From: Methanohalophilus sp.
GTDB lineage: Archaea > Halobacteriota > Methanosarcinia > Methanosarcinales > Methanosarcinaceae
DNA length: 64,000 nt
Direction: 5' to 3'
NCBI RefSeq assembly: GCF_030156785.1
Contig: NZ_JASGLW010000004.1
Location: 62,001 to 126,000, forward strand
Shown: positions 62,825-64,000 of the stretch, piece by piece
Layout of the letters: each line of letters starts with the position of its first letter
How positions within the stretch are numbered: position 1 is the first letter of the stretch
Made by a program: the position numbers and the translations under genes
Notes under the pieces: model-generated
What the model was told of the DNA's origin: nothing
What the model saw: the letters and a program-made list of their open reading frames with translations, nothing else
The model's database searches: none

Positions 62825-63103
62825 ATGACATCCACACGATTTATTATTACTGTTATAGGTATCGACAAAATTGGTATTGTAGCTAAAGTGACCGGAATAA
62901 TGGCAGAATACAGCGTTAATATCGTGGATATCAGCCAGACAATTATGGAAGATCTCTTTACTATGATAATGCTAGCCGAAGCAAAGGGAGACAACTTTGA
63001 CATGAATGATTTCCAGAATACCATGCAAGACGCAGGAGAAAAGCTGGGTGTCGATATTCGGGTTCAGCATGAAGACGTGTTTAGGTTCATGCACAGAATA
63101 TAA
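62825..63103 (+). CDS. ACT-domain protein (UPF0237)
   Basis: 92 aa; front [40 protein letters not shown] is a standard ACT fold, followed by [19 protein letters not shown]. Binds small ligands, often amino acids. GGAGGATATTC gives GGAGG 8 nt before ATG. Paired with the UPF0210 gene 14 nt downstream, a very conserved two-gene unit. Confidence 0.93.
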   Translation: MTSTRFIITVIGIDKIGIVAKVTGIMAEYSVNIVDISQTIMEDLFTMIMLAEAKGDNFDMNDFQNTMQDAGEKLGVDIRVQHEDVFRFMHRI

Positions 63104-63117
63104 ACGGAGGGCTTTTC

Positions 63118-64000
63118 ATGCTTATACACCCCAAAGAAATCATGGAAACCATCCAGATGGTAAAAACTGAGAATTTGGATATCAGAACAGTTACAATGGG
63201 TATTAACCTAAGGGATTGCATTCACCCGGAGATATCACAATTCAACCGAAATATCCACAACAAAATCGTAGAGTGTGCCCATAATCTTGTGTCAACTGCG
63301 GAAGATGTTGAAATCCTTTACGGGATTCCGATAAGAAACAAACGTGTATCCGTAACTCCCATCGCATCCATTGGTGGAAAATTCACTAAAGAGGATTTTA
63401 TTTCCATTGCTCAAACACTTGATGATGCTGCATCAGAAATAGGTATTGATTTTCTAGGTGGTTTTAGTGCCCTGGTGCATAAGGGTATGACTCCTGTAGA
63501 AAAAACCTTGATTTCCGCAATTCCTGAAGCTCTGGCAAATACAGAAAAAGTATGTTCTTCCGTAAATGTCGCAACCACCAAATCCGGAATAAATATGGAT
63601 GCAGTTGCATTGATGGGTAAAACAATTAAAGAGACAGCTCAGCTTACTGCCGAAAGGGATGGCATCGGATGTGCAAAACTTGTTGTTTTTGCAAATGCTC
63701 CAGAAGATAATCCATTTATGGCAGGGGCTTTTCATGGAATCGGGGAACCCGATTGTGTTATAAATGTAGGTGTAAGCGGTCCTGGTGTTGTCAATGCTGC
63801 AATAAGGGAACTGAAAAATCCAGATCTTGGAGAAATTGCGGAAACCATAAAGAAAACCGCTTTTAAGATTACGCGAATGGGAGAAATGGTTGGCAGGGAA
63901 GTTTCAAAGCGATTGGGAGTTGAGTTTGGAGTCATTGATCTTTCCCTTGCACCTACGCCGGAAGTTGGTGATAGCGTCGCTTCAATCCTTGAAGCAATGG
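63118..64000 (+). CDS. UPF0210 (DUF711/PFL-like) protein, cut by window end
   Basis: First 294 codons of a ~450-aa family. Seen: [114 protein letters not shown]. Structurally related to the glycyl-radical/PFL fold, but function is unknown. CGGAGGGC is 7 nt before ATG. Forms a unit with the ACT-domain gene. Confidence 0.93.
   Translation, partial: MLIHPKEIMETIQMVKTENLDIRTVTMGINLRDCIHPEISQFNRNIHNKIVECAHNLVSTAEDVEILYGIPIRNKRVSVTPIASIGGKFTKEDFISIAQTLDDAASEIGIDFLGGFSALVHKGMTPVEKTLISAIPEALANTEKVCSSVNVATTKSGINMDAVALMGKTIKETAQLTAERDGIGCAKLVVFANAPEDNPFMAGAFHGIGEPDCVINVGVSGPGVVNAAIRELKNPDLGEIAETIKKTAFKITRMGEMVGREVSKRLGVEFGVIDLSLAPTPEVGDSVASILEAM

Noticed and set aside
1-64000. CRISPR array, rRNA genes, intact insertion sequence or prophage
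   Set aside because: No regularly spaced direct repeats, no rRNA sequence and no transposase or integrase frame were seen by eye; only a Cas1-like fragment was found.

Overview
The window looks like a methanogenic archaeon of the Methanosarcinaceae, closest in character to the methylotrophic, often halophilic genera (Methanococcoides, Methanohalophilus, Methanolobus). Reasons: methenyl-tetrahydromethanopterin cyclohydrolase, three methanofuran-synthesis genes, a RuBisCO of the Methanococcoides burtonii form II/III type, the KH/beta-CASP factor aCPSF1 beside a proteasome beta subunit, many methanogen-only DUF families (DUF2110, DUF2115, DUF2117, DUF2124, DUF2551), archaeal TATA promoters with GGTGAT-like ribosome sites, and almost no TAG stop codons. 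All genus-level statements are inference. No tool was run; everything was read by eye.

Layout. 0-1 kb: two-subunit class I fumarase (minus), preceded by a promoter/leader block repeated near 7.1 kb. 1.3-5.2 kb: a secreted protein, a cluster of three tiny single-helix membrane proteins (one frameshifted), tRNA-Leu(CAA), an Acr3 arsenite exporter and a FKBP isomerase. 5.6-7.1 kb: a CopZ-like Fe-S/zinc protein and an FTR1 iron permease with a DtxR-like palindrome at its promoter. 7.3-9.9 kb: a sulfur-relay/Fe-S operon (TusA, DsrE-like, an IscS-like protein without its PLP lysine, and IscU fused to a MIP18-like domain). 9.9-11.5 kb: an AT-rich strip with a probable cas1 tail and unknown membrane proteins. 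11.7-18.1 kb: tRNA-Leu(UAA) and housekeeping genes, including one with an in-frame UAG that may encode pyrrolysine. 18.3-22.1 kb: pyruvate:ferredoxin oxidoreductase (porGDAB) and endonuclease III. 22.3-28.6 kb: RuBisCO, a broken modA-like gene, tRNA-Ala, aEF-1beta, a zinc-finger protein and mfnDFE. 28.7-32.5 kb: grpE-dnaK-dnaJ.

32.7-40.8 kb: a carboxylic-acid cluster. One arm (minus) has an XRE-cupin regulator, an acyl-CoA synthetase and a three-gene 2-oxoacid:ferredoxin oxidoreductase with fused beta-gamma subunits. The divergent arm has a paralogous XRE-cupin regulator, a hotdog thioesterase and a second acyl-CoA ligase. The likely job is activation of short or branched acids and their reductive carboxylation to 2-oxo acids for amino-acid synthesis. 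40.9-52.5 kb: a broken modD-like gene, archaeal information-processing genes (winged helix, DUF2110, Taw2/Trm5-like enzyme, psmB, aCPSF1), mch with a broken DUF2124 gene behind it, a MoaD/ThiS-like protein and several small genes. 52.6-57.8 kb: a decaying metal/arsenic transport island (permeases, an Acr3-like carrier, TauE, cupin, PadR, ArsR, DUF169), of which at least four genes are broken. 57.9-64 kb: tRNA-Gln, small methanogen-specific genes, a gene-poor AT-rich stretch, an ACT-domain protein and a UPF0210 protein that runs off the end.

The most notable points are the in-frame UAG gene (16136-16450), the IscS-like protein lacking catalytic PLP ligands, the microprotein trio at 2.3-3.0 kb, the repeated promoter/leader, and the two-armed acyl-CoA cluster. 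Several pseudogenes break at homopolymers, so assembly error must be excluded before calling them decay.
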